From: Micrococcaceae bacterium Sec5.7
GTDB taxonomy: Bacteria > Actinomycetota > Actinomycetes > Actinomycetales > Micrococcaceae
Reading direction: 5' to 3'
DNA: 64,000 nt
Assembly (NCBI GenBank): GCA_039636785.1
Contig: CP144169.1
Location: 2,976,001 to 3,040,000, forward strand
Both the position numbers and the translations under genes were made by a program. Positions within the stretch are counted from its first letter, which is position 1. Every line of letters starts with the position of its first letter. The notes beneath the pieces were generated by a model, which saw only the letters and a program-made list of their open reading frames with translations, had not been told where the DNA came from and ran no database searches. Shown one piece after another: positions 25,058 to 35,211 of this stretch.

Positions 25058-26392
25058 TTGGATGAAATCAAGAAACTAGTTCATCGATTTGGCGTTCTTC
25101 CGCTTTCGCAAGGAATCGTCCTCACATTATCCACCGTTACCTTTGCATGGCTGGCTAGGGAACTGGGCCCGGAACAATATGCGAGATTTGCTGTAATCCT
25201 GCTATTTTTTTCGGCAATTTCTTTGGTTACTGATCTTTCACCTCAAGGCTACATTCTAGTGAAGGGTCTTCAGCCAGGAATACTAAGTACAGCAAGAAGA
25301 GTCTCCCTTATATCCGCTGCCATCGGATCAACTCTCCTGATGGTTGCCCTGCTGACGGCAAACTACTCGATACCGCTTGGCTCTCCGAAATTGTTGGAGG
25401 TGGCCATGCTGTGTCTAACGCTAGCGACACAGGCTTTCATGCAAGTTCCTCGAGCAGAACTAGTCGTGTCCGGCCGCTACAGAGCCATGGCTATGACGGA
25501 TATCATCGGGACTCTCTCAGGCTGCATCGCGGCCATACTGCTCGCTCAATCAACTTATCGAGCGTACTCCCTCGTCGCACAGTTGGCCGTGACGGTGCTC
25601 ACTAAGTTCCTCATTACGATTCTAATGTCGCTCGGGGCTCCCCGCGCTGTTCAACAGAGTCGCAAGGGTCCACCTCTCTGGGAAGCAGTTGCATTCGGAC
25701 TGCGCGTGGTGCCGCTAAATCTTGCTTCATACCTAAGCCGCGCTCTCGATTCAGGGCTACTACCGTCGATTGTTTCGGCGACGGCTGCGGCGGGCTACGC
25801 TCGAAGCTATCAGGTAGTGGTGGTACCTATCTCCCAACTGCAGCTGTCTCTCGGTTCTGTGGTCGTAGAGAAGTTTTCTAAGGCCAAGCGCGACGACCTG
25901 AACCGTGCTGGCATTGCGTCTTTGAAGCTGTGGATTTGGCTTCAACGAATCGCAATCCTGTCGGGTGTTCTCATCGTCCTATCTTCAAGCCTGATCCAAT
26001 TCATCCTCTTCGGGCCGCGCTGGCCACTAGTAAATGTGACCCTCTCTGCAATGGCGACGTGCCTTCCGGGAGTGGCAGCCGCGGCTTTTGGGGCATGGTC
26101 AACGCAGGTCGAAGGAGGCAAGCTGCGCACCCTGTTTCATTTCCTCGCCGTTCTAACCACTCCGATTTCAGTGGTTGCGACAGCAACTACCGTGAATTTT
26201 GCAGGCGGCTTGGTTTCCTTGGTAATCGTGGGAGGACTCATCCAACCTCTCACTCTCGCCTTAATACATCGTCAATCGATTGCAATGGCCCTGAGCAGAA
26301 TCTTCGTTGTGCAGTTCTTCCAGTGGTTTGTTGTAGCTTCTTTGTTCTTCATTGTTGCAACAACTTCTGGTTTCTGGGATGCAGGATTATAG
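25058..26392 (+). CDS. Polysaccharide flippase (Wzx-like, MOP superfamily)
   Basis: 444 residues with about twelve predicted membrane helices arranged as in MATE/MOP transporters. The N-terminus includes VLTLSTVTFAWLARELGPEQ, where the LGPEQYG-like motif is typical of Wzx proteins. It would flip undecaprenyl-linked repeat units to the outer face for the Wzy-like enzyme. TTG at 25058 is preceded by GAGGTG. The gene is clearly lower in GC than the flanking housekeeping genes, suggesting acquisition with the sugar-specific part of the locus. Confidence 0.85.
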   Translation: MDEIKKLVHRFGVLPLSQGIVLTLSTVTFAWLARELGPEQYARFAVILLFFSAISLVTDLSPQGYILVKGLQPGILSTARRVSLISAAIGSTLLMVALLTANYSIPLGSPKLLEVAMLCLTLATQAFMQVPRAELVVSGRYRAMAMTDIIGTLSGCIAAILLAQSTYRAYSLVAQLAVTVLTKFLITILMSLGAPRAVQQSRKGPPLWEAVAFGLRVVPLNLASYLSRALDSGLLPSIVSATAAAGYARSYQVVVVPISQLQLSLGSVVVEKFSKAKRDDLNRAGIASLKLWIWLQRIAILSGVLIVLSSSLIQFILFGPRWPLVNVTLSAMATCLPGVAAAAFGAWSTQVEGGKLRTLFHFLAVLTTPISVVATATTVNFAGGLVSLVIVGGLIQPLTLALIHRQSIAMALSRIFVVQFFQWFVVASLFFIVATTSGFWDAGL

Positions 26393-26456
26393 TAACTCCA
26401 GATTGGTTGGATCGCCGGCCGGAGAATACAAGTAGATTGTGATTAGGAGGCTAGAA

Positions 26457-27338
26457 ATGGATTCACCAGACGTGAGCATTGTTATCCCGGCGTTTAACGC
26501 AGAAGCGCACATAGAACGCGCAATCGAGAGCGCACTCGCCTCCGGTATTGATCGGGTAGTAGTCGTGGATGACGGGTCGACCGATGGGACTGGCGCCGTC
26601 GCCGACAGACTCGGATGCCGGGTCGTTACCCAGAATAACCAGGGCGCCGCCTTCGCACGCATAGCTGGGTTGGCAGCTACCAAAACGGCGATGGTTATCT
26701 TTCTCGACGCCGACGACGAACTAAACCCTCAGGGTTTCAGGGAGATGATGAGCGGTATCGGAGACTATCCGGAATGGTCGGGCCTTCAAGGTCGCTCACT
26801 TTGTTTTTCCTCGGACGGGTCGACGAGGCAGATGGGTGGATGGCCGGAAGGCGTCAATCTAATGAGTCTTCTCAATCGCGGCATCTGTCCAGGACCCGCT
26901 GGATCATTTCTATGGCGCTCGGACGAACTCAGGGCTGCGATGGACTCGAGCGTACGGGCCTTGTGGCCACGCTTCGGCGAGGACTATGAAATGCTTCTGC
27001 GCGTGACGATGAGGGGCAGAATCGAACAGGAACCGACAGTGCTATGCAAGTACACGCTGTCAGGTGGAAAATCTGCAGTTTCGCCATTTCGGGACAATGT
27101 GGCGGCCGAACGCATCAGAAGATATTATGCGCACGCAAATGGTATTAAGATCCGCAAACGCGGGCTCAATGAGATACAAAGTATGGCCCACCTGAGAGAC
27201 GCTTACGCTGTTCCCGGTCGGTCACACTTCATCGTCAAGCTGCGCCACATTTTGAAAGCCATACAATTTACACCTCTATTGTTTCCTCGCCTCGTTCTGC
27301 GCAGGGTCGCGCGCCGCTGGAGTCTCTGGCGTATTTGA
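26457..27338 (+). CDS. Family 2 glycosyltransferase, paralogue 2
   Basis: 293 residues. AGGAGG six nucleotides before the ATG at 26457 fixes the start; a GTG at 26439 would place that site inside the gene. Motifs VSIVIPAFNAEAHIERAIES, VVVVDDGSTDGTG and VIFLDADDEL match GT2, with the DxD metal site at about residues 80-84. It is homologous along its whole length to the protein at 20787-21662. Likely adds a sugar to the repeat unit handled by the flippase just upstream. Confidence 0.88.
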   Translation: MDSPDVSIVIPAFNAEAHIERAIESALASGIDRVVVVDDGSTDGTGAVADRLGCRVVTQNNQGAAFARIAGLAATKTAMVIFLDADDELNPQGFREMMSGIGDYPEWSGLQGRSLCFSSDGSTRQMGGWPEGVNLMSLLNRGICPGPAGSFLWRSDELRAAMDSSVRALWPRFGEDYEMLLRVTMRGRIEQEPTVLCKYTLSGGKSAVSPFRDNVAAERIRRYYAHANGIKIRKRGLNEIQSMAHLRDAYAVPGRSHFIVKLRHILKAIQFTPLLFPRLVLRRVARRWSLWRI

Positions 27339-27423
27339 CCTACATCGAAACAAATAGGACCGATTCCCTCGGGGACGGTAGCGGAATTTGTAAAGGTGAA
27401 CGAGGCCAGTGGGAGTTTGGCGG

Positions 27424-28231
27424 CTACGGCTGTTTCCGTTTCTGGGATGGTTTGTTGATCCATGCCGCGTCGGGAATGTGGCGGCTCTTCGCGGCCGAAC
27501 GTGCTGGACGGTTCGCCAGCTCCACGGGCAGTTCATCGCCGCGTTTGCCCGGCCCAAAGCGGGCGTCCTCGTCGGCGTCCACGGTCCTCGCCTCGTTCAT
27601 CAGATCGCTGATCTCATCGGCAGGGATCCTCTGCTTCGACGTCAACCGGGCATAACTCATCGTCTGAGGCCGTGACGCGTTCGCCCGCACCTTCGTCCCG
27701 TCCAGGGCAACCCTGCCCAAGGAGACCATGCCGGCGGCCCGGCAGAGTTCCAGGGCCTGCAGGAACACGTTCGCCAACGCTGCCAGATGGCGTTGGCGGA
27801 AGCGCCCAATGGACCGGAAATCAGGGCTCTGCTGGGCGCACAACCAGCGGAACGCGACCACATCCGTGCAGGCCCGCTCCAACTCCCTCGAAGAGCGGAC
27901 CCCCACGCAGTATCCGTAGAGCAGGATGCGCAGAGCAGGATGCGCAGCATCAGCCGCGGATCATACGGCGGCTGGCCCTTGGCCTTGGAGGCATGGAAAC
28001 GGGCCAGGTCCAGTTCCCCATCAACGAGTTCGGCAATGAACCGGGCCAAATGATTTTGCGGCAACCACTCATCCAACGACGGCGGAACCAGCATCACCGC
28101 ATCCGGCTCAACGCCTTGAACCGCTTCCTCACCCCGCCATTGGCATCCATCGGCTCAACGACAGGCACCTCAACACGCTCCACGAGCGACTCGGCAAACA
28201 AACCATCCGGCGAAGAAGAAGCAGCATCCAT
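27424..28231 (-). mobile_element. IS1182-family transposase remnant, frameshifted and truncated
   Basis: The N-terminal start (ATG 28231) shifts frame near 28120 into MLVPPSLDEWLPQNHLARFI, a hallmark of IS1182 transposases. Another shift near 27900 continues with SSRELERACTDVVAFRWLCA, SPDFRSIGRFRQRHL and VALDGTKVRANAS (first catalytic Asp region). Similarity stops around 27470, leaving roughly the N-terminal half. It separates the glycosyltransferase from the WcaF-like gene and shows past IS activity in the locus. Confidence 0.8.
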
Positions 28232-28410
28232 ACCCGCGATTCTCCCAGCCTCACCCGCCGGACCCGGGCTAATTTCCCGGCGCTTTAAACCTCTGCCCGA
28301 CTACTGATTCACGCTCCTAGCAATATCTTTTGGAATCAAGCGCTTGAGCCACCATAGCTGCCCGAATTGAACGAACTTCAAAACACTGAACAGCGTGCAT
28401 CAGAGCAATT

Positions 28411-28986
28411 CTACCCAAATCTCTTCCGCGGGTTTGCTTCCGATAAATCGGTCACAGTATTAGCTTCAATATCCACATCGACTACGGTCATTGGTCGGAC
28501 AACGGCTGACCGCCCCACTCGCCGGCCTCCGAGCACCATGCACCGTGATGTGACCCAGGCGCCGTCGTCGATGTAAATCGGACTCGTTATCAATCCCATG
28601 TCGTCACGATGACGGTGACTTCCAGTGGTCAACATTGCCTCCTGCGAGATCACTACATTTGACCCGACATAAATGTGGTCCTGATTGTGAAACCACACGC
28701 CCTCACCGATCCATGAATTGTCACCAATATGAAGCTTCCACGGGAACTTAACCCTCGTGCGAGGCCGGAAAATGACTCCACGACCAATCTCAGCCCCGAA
28801 AAGTCGGAGGACGGCGACACGCAGACGCGAGCTGATCTGCCAAGCGTTCGTCACCGATAGAAGCTCAATCACGGACCACAGATAGACAATCGCCTTCGGC
28901 CTGTCCCACGCCGCGTGTTCGCCCGGAGCAAGGGACAAATCGATCACTGGGACATTCCCATCAGTCGCATTAATATTATGTGTCAT
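28411..28986 (-). CDS. wcaF: WcaF-like colanic-acid-type acetyltransferase
   Basis: 191 residues of the hexapeptide acyltransferase family. The N-terminal helix region (WSVIELLSVTNAWQISSRLR) precedes repeats from about residue 75, including VIFRPRTRVKFPWKLHIGDN, the WcaF hallmark, and TTGSHRHRDDMGLIT with its active-site His. WcaF O-acetylates a fucose residue in colanic acid; a fucose target fits this cluster but is inferred. ATG at 28986 follows GGGAGAG. The gene is on the minus strand, divergent from the WcaI-like gene with starts overlapping by a few bases. Confidence 0.82.
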   Translation of the reverse strand: MTHNINATDGNVPVIDLSLAPGEHAAWDRPKAIVYLWSVIELLSVTNAWQISSRLRVAVLRLFGAEIGRGVIFRPRTRVKFPWKLHIGDNSWIGEGVWFHNQDHIYVGSNVVISQEAMLTTGSHRHRDDMGLITSPIYIDDGAWVTSRCMVLGGRRVGRSAVVRPMTVVDVDIEANTVTDLSEANPRKRFG

Positions 28987-30282
28987 GAATTCTCTCCCGG
29001 CGCCGCATCCGAACTGACTCCCAGTATTGTTGCATCTGTGAAAAAATCTCCGCTCAAGATCACCATCCTAGGGCTCCACTATGCACCTGAACCATCCGGG
29101 AACGCCCCCTACACAACCAGCCTCGCAGAGGGCTTGGCTGCAAGGGGTCACACAGTTCGTGTACTGACTGGTTATCCACATTATCCAGAATGGCAGCTTC
29201 ACACCGGATACCGAGGATGGTCAGCCGACGAGGTCATCAACGGAATCCCTGTGGCCAGGCTCAGACATCACATACCAAGGCGGCCCACAGGGCTGACCCG
29301 GCTCCACATGGAACTCAGCTTTGGCTGTCGACTCGTTTTCGCTAGATGGGGCAGCCCGGACGTAGTCCTTCTGGTGAGTCCTGCCTTGTTCTCCAGTGGC
29401 CTCGCTCTCGCGCGTGCAAGGTTTGGACTGAGGCGGCCAGCTGTAGGCGTATGGGTGCAGGACCTGTACAGCCGTGGAATTGTGGAAACCGGTGGACAGG
29501 CTGGTCTATTGTCCAGACTCGCCGCGCAATTGGAGGGCAAAATCCTGGGTCTAGCCACGGGTGTGGTTGCAATTCACGAGAGGTTTGCGCGGTACATTGT
29601 CGACGAACTGGGGGTCTCTGCAGACTCGGTTCGAGTGGTTAGAAACTGGACGCATCTTCCGGACATTCCTGTTGGGGACCGGTCGGAAACGCGGCAAAGG
29701 CTTGGCTGGGGCCAGGACGAGATCATAGTGCTTCACTCCGGAAACATGGGCAAGAAACAGGGGCTCACCAACGTGGTTGAAGCTGCGAAAAGCGCGCACG
29801 CAACGGGCAGTCCCACCAGATTCGTACTGATGGGTGACGGCAATCAAAGGCCAGCGCTAATGCAGGCTGGGCGGGGAGTCGCAAACCTGAGCTTTGTCGA
29901 TTCCCTTCCTCAAGACGAGTTCCAGGCCGCGTTGCAGGCCGCTGACGTGCTCCTTGTCAACGAGCTGCCTGGAGTTCGTGACATGTCTGTTCCCAGCAAG
30001 CTCACCTCGTACTACAGCACAGGCATCCCTGTCATCGCGGCAACCGATGAAGGAAGCGTGACAGCGGAGGAACTCAAAAAATCGTGTGGCGGGCTTCGTG
30101 TGAATGCTGGGGACCCAATTGCTTTGGTTAAGGCAGCGGAAGCTCTGAGCCGGAACCGACGGCAGGCGGCCGAGCTGGGCGCCAACGGTTTGCGATTTAG
30201 ACACGAAACATTGTCCGAAAGCACCGCGATCGCCCTCTATGATAATTTCATCACGAGTCTGGCATCTTCGCGCGACCACTAG
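28978..30282 (+). CDS. wcaI: WcaI-like family 4 glycosyltransferase
   Basis: 434 residues from ATG at 28978. The N-terminal domain begins [20 protein letters not shown] and includes TGYPHYPEW, typical of WcaI. The C-terminal Rossmann domain has [13 protein letters not shown] and [20 protein letters not shown], the donor-binding region. In colanic acid synthesis WcaI adds a sugar, probably fucose or galactose, to the repeat unit. The start is uncertain: no ribosome binding site is seen before 28978, and a GTG at 29038 lies just ahead of the conserved domain. Overlapping divergent starts make the later codon plausible. Confidence 0.85.
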   Translation: MCHEFSPGAASELTPSIVASVKKSPLKITILGLHYAPEPSGNAPYTTSLAEGLAARGHTVRVLTGYPHYPEWQLHTGYRGWSADEVINGIPVARLRHHIPRRPTGLTRLHMELSFGCRLVFARWGSPDVVLLVSPALFSSGLALARARFGLRRPAVGVWVQDLYSRGIVETGGQAGLLSRLAAQLEGKILGLATGVVAIHERFARYIVDELGVSADSVRVVRNWTHLPDIPVGDRSETRQRLGWGQDEIIVLHSGNMGKKQGLTNVVEAAKSAHATGSPTRFVLMGDGNQRPALMQAGRGVANLSFVDSLPQDEFQAALQAADVLLVNELPGVRDMSVPSKLTSYYSTGIPVIAATDEGSVTAEELKKSCGGLRVNAGDPIALVKAAEALSRNRRQAAELGANGLRFRHETLSESTAIALYDNFITSLASSRDH

Positions 30283-30319
30283 GTTGCGCGATTCTTCTTT
30301 TCGCACCATTGGGGGCACT

Positions 30320-31348
30320 ATGACAAAGCGCGCACTTATTACTGGGATCACGGGACAGGACGGCTCCTACCTCGCGGAGTTGCTTCTGAATAAGGGCTAT
30401 GAGGTTCACGGCCTGATTCGACGGGCATCTACATTCAATACAGCCCGGATCGATCACTTGTACGTTGACCCCCATGATTCCAAGGCAAAACTTTTCCTGC
30501 ACTACGGCGATCTGAGTGACGGCGCCCGCCTGGTCACACTTCTGGCGGAGATCAAGCCCGACGAGGTCTACAACCTAGCCGCACAGTCTCATGTTCGCGT
30601 CTCTTTCGATGAACCGGAGCACACGGGCAACACCACTGGCGTTGGGACAGTCCGTCTACTTGAGGCAGTCCGCATGGCCGGTATCGACACCAAGTTCTAC
30701 CAGGCTTCCTCCTCTGAAATGTTCGGGGCCACTCCTCCCCCGCAGAATGAGGACACGCCCTTCTACCCTCGCTCCCCCTACGGTGCAGCCAAGGTGTATA
30801 GCTATTGGATTACCAAGAACTACCGCGAGGCATACGGCATGTTTGCCGTCAATGGGATCCTGTTCAACCACGAATCCCCCCGACGCGGCGAAACCTTCGT
30901 AACCCGCAAGATTACCCGTGCAGTTGCCGCCATCAAGGCAGGCAAGCAGGATCTGCTGTATATGGGCAACTTGGACGCAGTCCGCGACTGGGGCTATGCC
31001 GCTGAGTATGTAGAAGGCATGTGGCGCATGCTTCAGGCCGACGAACCGGACGACTTTGTGTTGGCAACAGGCGGCAATTACACCGTGCGGGACTTTCTCC
31101 AGATCGCCTTTGAACACGCGGGATTGAACTGGGAAAACCACGTGCGCTTCGATGAGCGCTATCTGCGCCCCACCGAAGTGGATGCCCTCGTAGGGGATGC
31201 TTCCAAGGCACAGGAGAAGTTGGGATGGAAGGCCACCGTCCACACGCCGGAATTGGCCCGCATCATGGTCGACGCCGATGTCGAGGCGCTGAAGCATGCA
31301 GGTAATCACTGGATTGACGCTGTGGACCTCGAAAGCTGGAAAAACTAG
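30320..31348 (+). CDS. gmd: GDP-mannose 4,6-dehydratase
   Basis: 342 residues, short-chain dehydrogenase/reductase fold. N-terminal NADP-binding motif [14 protein letters not shown], catalytic SSSEMFG (Thr/Ser and Glu) and [15 protein letters not shown] with the Tyr-X3-Lys pair, then [20 protein letters not shown], diagnostic of Gmd. It converts GDP-D-mannose to GDP-4-keto-6-deoxy-D-mannose in the cytoplasm. ATG at 30320 precedes the nucleotide-binding motif closely. The next gene overlaps its stop by one base, so both steps to GDP-L-fucose are co-translated. No GDP-mannose synthesis genes are in the window. Confidence 0.95.
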   Translation: MTKRALITGITGQDGSYLAELLLNKGYEVHGLIRRASTFNTARIDHLYVDPHDSKAKLFLHYGDLSDGARLVTLLAEIKPDEVYNLAAQSHVRVSFDEPEHTGNTTGVGTVRLLEAVRMAGIDTKFYQASSSEMFGATPPPQNEDTPFYPRSPYGAAKVYSYWITKNYREAYGMFAVNGILFNHESPRRGETFVTRKITRAVAAIKAGKQDLLYMGNLDAVRDWGYAAEYVEGMWRMLQADEPDDFVLATGGNYTVRDFLQIAFEHAGLNWENHVRFDERYLRPTEVDALVGDASKAQEKLGWKATVHTPELARIMVDADVEALKHAGNHWIDAVDLESWKN

Positions 31349-32322
31349 TGGGGGACAACGTTTACTTCTTGCCAGGCGAGCTTAGTCGCGACGCCACCTT
31401 CTATGTGGCCGGACACCGGGGGCTAGTGGGTTCTGCGATCTGGCGAAACCTTCAGGGCGAAGGATTCAACAATCTCGTCGGTCGCTCTTCATCTGAGCTC
31501 GATCTCAAGGACCGCGAAAGCGTCTTCGCATTCTTCGCAGAAACTAAGCCTCGATATGTTGTGTTGGCCGCCGCAAAAGTTGGCGGGATTCTTGCTAACA
31601 GCACGTTCCCCGTTGACTTTCTGAGCGACAACCTCAGAATCCAAGTAAACGTGCTGGATGCTGCCCGGGAGCACGGGGTTGAAAGGCTTCTGTTCCTCGG
31701 ATCATCGTGCATCTACCCGAAGTTCGCCGAGCAGCCAATTCGTGAAGACTCACTTCTCACGGGTCACCTCGAACCGACTAACGACGCGTACGCCATCGCG
31801 AAAATAGCAGGAATTATGCATGTCCAAGCAGTCCGGCGACAATACGGACTCCCATGGATCTCGGCGATGCCAACGAATCTGTATGGCCCTGGGGATAACT
31901 TCTCACCTGAGGGCTCGCACGTGTTGCCGGCCTTGATCCGCCGGTACGATGAAGCCGCCAAGTCCGGGGCCGCCAGCGTGACCAACTGGGGAACAGGATC
32001 CCCACGGCGAGAGTTCCTTCACGTTGACGACATGGCTGCAGCTTGCCTGCATCTTCTCGAGAACTACGACGGCCCGTCGCAAGTAAACGTTGGAACCGGG
32101 TTGGACGTGACCATCAAGGAATTGGCAGCCATGGTGGCGTCCGCAGTCGGTTACGAAGGCGACTTCGACTGGGACACGTCCAAGCCCGATGGAACCCCTC
32201 GAAAGCTACTGGATGTCTCGAAACTGGCTCAAGCCGGTTGGACGTCGAAAATCGGCCTCGTTGATGGCATTCGGTCAACTGTCGCCTGGTATCGCGCCAA
32301 TGTCGACCATGTGAGAGCCTGA
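31348..32322 (+). CDS. fcl: GDP-L-fucose synthase
   Basis: 324 residues. The epimerase/reductase that turns GDP-4-keto-6-deoxymannose into GDP-L-fucose with NADPH. Motifs: VAGHRGLVGSAIWR (nucleotide binding), AAKVGGI, LGSSCIYPKFAEQPI (catalytic Ser/Cys region), Tyr-X3-Lys in YAIAKIAG, and GPGDNFSPEGSHVLPALI. GTG at 31348 shares its first base with the gmd stop codon. An extension of about 15 residues precedes the Rossmann motif. It supplies donor for the GT11 enzyme at 21728. Confidence 0.95.
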   Translation: MGDNVYFLPGELSRDATFYVAGHRGLVGSAIWRNLQGEGFNNLVGRSSSELDLKDRESVFAFFAETKPRYVVLAAAKVGGILANSTFPVDFLSDNLRIQVNVLDAAREHGVERLLFLGSSCIYPKFAEQPIREDSLLTGHLEPTNDAYAIAKIAGIMHVQAVRRQYGLPWISAMPTNLYGPGDNFSPEGSHVLPALIRRYDEAAKSGAASVTNWGTGSPRREFLHVDDMAAACLHLLENYDGPSQVNVGTGLDVTIKELAAMVASAVGYEGDFDWDTSKPDGTPRKLLDVSKLAQAGWTSKIGLVDGIRSTVAWYRANVDHVRA

Positions 32323-32330
32323 GGAGATTC

Positions 32331-33824
32331 GTGGCTGGGGGCAATGGAGTAGTCAAACTGCAACAAAGGACAGTTGAAAGCGCCACGAACAATCAAACGT
32401 ATTGGCATTTGAGATATGCACGCCGTCTTCGACTCTTGGACGCGGGGATTGTCATTTGGGCCGTGGCGGGTGCGTTTGGTGTCCGGTTTGGGTTTTCTGA
32501 TATCGGTGCAGGATCCGTCCGAGATACTGATTACTTAGTTCTATCCGGAGTTTTGGCGGTAGCTTGGTGGCTAATGCTGGAGCTTTGGGGATCTCGGGAA
32601 GCTAAAGTGCTCGGTTCTGGATCAGAGGAGTACAAGCGAGTCATAGCTGCTTCAGCATGGCTGTTCGGGTTTCTGGCGATTGTCTCTTACGCACTTAGAA
32701 TCGATACGGCCCGAGGATATGTCGGGCTGGCTTTTCCTGCCGGAGCCATAGGGCTCCTGGTTGGACGTTGGCTTGTACGTCAGCACCTCAGTCTCGAGAG
32801 AAAGCGCGGGCAGAGTACTTCGCGCGTGCTGATCATTGGCGATCCGCATTCAGCGGCGCACTTGGTACGCTCACTCCGCAGCGTGCCCGCCGCAGGATAC
32901 CTCCCCGTGGCCGCCCACTTGCCCGGCGCCAAGCCTGAGACAGATTACGCGACCGGGTTGGCGATCCCCGTAACTGGCGTCCAGCCCGACTTCGATGCCA
33001 TCCTGTCGGTCATCCTCGCCACCAACGTTGACGCCGTGGCGATTTCCGCCGGGGTGAATATGCATCCCCAGGACCTTCGTAGACTCGGGTGGGAGTTGGC
33101 CGCAAGAGACATCGGAATGATTTTGGCGCCAGCCCTCACCGATATTGCCGGCCCCCGAATCCACACTCAGCCCGTGGCTGGTCTTCCACTCATTCACGTT
33201 TCGACTCCCAAACTCACGGGGGGCAAGAAGGTTGCCAAGCGGGCGTTCGATATCTCAATCGCGGGAGTGCTGGCTGTCTGTCTTTCGCCCGTATTCTTGG
33301 CGCTGGCACTCCTCGTAAGGTTCAGCAGCCCGGGTCCAGTGTTCTACTACCAAGAACGGATCGGCCTGCGCGGAACAACATTCAAAATGATGAAATTCCG
33401 CTCGATGAAGGCAAATGCGGACGCAGAATTGCTGGCACTGCTCAAGGCGCAGGGTTCCGCACATAGGCCGCTCTTCAAAGTTGAGAACGATCCTCGAATT
33501 ACCCCGATTGGCCGGGTTCTGCGCAAGTATTCGCTGGATGAGTTGCCACAGCTGCTGAATGTTCTGGGCGGGACTATGAGCCTTGTTGGGCCGCGCCCTC
33601 AGCGTGAAGGAGAAGTAGCCCTATACGATGATGCTGCCCTGCGGCGGCTGTATGTAAGTCCCGGAATGAGCGGGCTCTGGCAGGTCAGCGGACGTTCCAA
33701 TCTCAGCTGGGAAGAAAGCATCAGGCTTGACCTCTACTATGTGGAGAACTGGTCTCTGATGGGCGACGTAGTGATTCTTTTCAAGACTTTCAAGGCAGTA
33801 TTCGCAAGCACCGGGGCGGTCTAA
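32331..33824 (+). CDS. Polyprenyl-phosphate sugar phosphotransferase (priming enzyme, WbaP/WcaJ type)
   Basis: 497 residues. The N-terminal half has four to five membrane helices and a CoA-binding-like Rossmann domain ([17 protein letters not shown]). The C-terminal bacterial sugar-transferase domain starts at [20 protein letters not shown] and contains [34 protein letters not shown] and SLVGPRPQ, the catalytic core. It transfers a sugar-1-phosphate (often glucose or galactose) to undecaprenyl phosphate, the first step of repeat-unit assembly. GTG at 32331 follows GAGGAG, 9 bp after fcl, in the same operon. Confidence 0.93.
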   Translation: MAGGNGVVKLQQRTVESATNNQTYWHLRYARRLRLLDAGIVIWAVAGAFGVRFGFSDIGAGSVRDTDYLVLSGVLAVAWWLMLELWGSREAKVLGSGSEEYKRVIAASAWLFGFLAIVSYALRIDTARGYVGLAFPAGAIGLLVGRWLVRQHLSLERKRGQSTSRVLIIGDPHSAAHLVRSLRSVPAAGYLPVAAHLPGAKPETDYATGLAIPVTGVQPDFDAILSVILATNVDAVAISAGVNMHPQDLRRLGWELAARDIGMILAPALTDIAGPRIHTQPVAGLPLIHVSTPKLTGGKKVAKRAFDISIAGVLAVCLSPVFLALALLVRFSSPGPVFYYQERIGLRGTTFKMMKFRSMKANADAELLALLKAQGSAHRPLFKVENDPRITPIGRVLRKYSLDELPQLLNVLGGTMSLVGPRPQREGEVALYDDAALRRLYVSPGMSGLWQVSGRSNLSWEESIRLDLYYVENWSLMGDVVILFKTFKAVFASTGAV

Positions 33825-33895
33825 GCCGTTCCGGTCTAACTCTGATCTCAGCGGCTGAGTGCCGTTGCATTTTGGTCATGGGGAAGGCACTAAAC

Positions 33896-35209
33896 ATGCG
33901 TATTTCAGTCATTGGCTGTGGGTACCTCGGAGCCGTGCATGCTGCATGTATGGCAAAGCTTGGCCACGAAGTGGTCGGAATCGACGTGGACGAACGGAAA
34001 ATAGCCGATCTCTCTGCTGCAATTGCACCGTTCTATGAACCGGGTCTCGAAGGACTCCTCAAGGAAGTCCAGGAGACCGGACGCCTGACTTTCACTTCTG
34101 ATATGTCCGCGGCGGCCGGTAATGACGTCCACTTCATTTGCGTAGGAACCCCCCAGAAGAAGGGCGAAAACGGTGCCGACATGACATACGTTGACGCCGC
34201 AACCGCCGGGCTCCTGCCGCACCTCGCGCCCGGCAACATAGTCGTCGGAAAGTCGACAGTGCCCGTAGGCACTGCTGCCCGACTGGCTGGACTGATACAG
34301 AAAGAGGAGCCCGCAGCGCATCTCGTGTGGAATCCTGAGTTCCTTCGTGAAGGCCATGCCGTTTCCGACACCCTACACCCGGACCGTTTTGTATACGGGG
34401 TTCCAGACGGTTCCGAAGACCACCCGGCGGTTGCGGTACTTGACGAGGTTTACGCCACACCCCTGTCCACCGGTACACCGCGACTCGTGGCAGACCTGCC
34501 CACAGCAGAGCTGGTGAAGACAGCCGCGAACTCCTTCCTGGCCACCAAAATCTCCTTCATCAACGCCATGGCCGAGCTCTGCGAAGCTGCAGGCGCAGAC
34601 GTCACCCGTTTGGCCGACGCCATCGGCATGGACGACCGTATCGGCCGGCAGTTCCTTAACGCCGGAATCGGGTTCGGCGGCGGATGCCTCCCCAAGGACA
34701 TCCGCGCCTTTATGGCTCGCGCCGGCGAACTGGGCGCAGACCAGGCACTTACCTTCCTCCGTGAAGTCGACGCCATCAACATGCGCCGGCGGACGCGCGT
34801 CGTCGAACTCACCCGCGAGCTGTGCGGCGACAGTCTGCTGGGCAAGCGGATCACAGTCCTTGGTGCGGCATTCAAGCCCGAAAGCGACGACGTCCGGGAT
34901 TCCCCTGCCCTGAGCATTGCTGCGCAGCTCCAGCTCCAGGGCGCCGATGTCACCGTAACGGATCCCAAAGCCCTTACGAACGCTGCAAAGCGGTTCCCGG
35001 AACTTCACTATCAGCCTGAGCTGGAAACTGCAGTTGCCGGGGCCGACGCGATACTGCTTCTCACCGAGTGGCAGCAATATAGAGATCTGGATCCTTACAC
35101 TCTCAGCGCCCGCGTGGCCTCGCCTCGCCTCCTCGACGGTCGCAACGTCCTTGATCCAGGCAAGTGGCGGGCTGCAGGTTGGACTTACCGCGGGCTGGGA
35201 CGGCCATAG
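33896..35209 (+). CDS. ugd: UDP-glucose 6-dehydrogenase
   Basis: 437 residues. N-terminal NAD-binding RISVIGCGYLGAVHAACMAK, then GTPQKKGENGADMTYV, a central helix region NSFLATKISFINAMAELCE, and the catalytic cysteine in GFGGGCLPKDI. The C-terminal UDP-binding domain includes VLGAAFKPESDDVRDSPAL. It oxidises UDP-glucose twice to UDP-glucuronate, predicting an acidic sugar in the polymer. Substrate UDP-glucose comes from galU at 38513. ATG at 33896 is preferred; GGAAGG lies about 10 nt upstream. Confidence 0.93.
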   Translation: MRISVIGCGYLGAVHAACMAKLGHEVVGIDVDERKIADLSAAIAPFYEPGLEGLLKEVQETGRLTFTSDMSAAAGNDVHFICVGTPQKKGENGADMTYVDAATAGLLPHLAPGNIVVGKSTVPVGTAARLAGLIQKEEPAAHLVWNPEFLREGHAVSDTLHPDRFVYGVPDGSEDHPAVAVLDEVYATPLSTGTPRLVADLPTAELVKTAANSFLATKISFINAMAELCEAAGADVTRLADAIGMDDRIGRQFLNAGIGFGGGCLPKDIRAFMARAGELGADQALTFLREVDAINMRRRTRVVELTRELCGDSLLGKRITVLGAAFKPESDDVRDSPALSIAAQLQLQGADVTVTDPKALTNAAKRFPELHYQPELETAVAGADAILLLTEWQQYRDLDPYTLSARVASPRLLDGRNVLDPGKWRAAGWTYRGLGRP

Positions 35210-35211
35210 GC

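Noticed and set aside
27657..28307. Long plus-strand open frame over the IS1182 remnant
   Set aside because: It is antisense to recognisable transposase sequence and has no domain or ribosome binding site.
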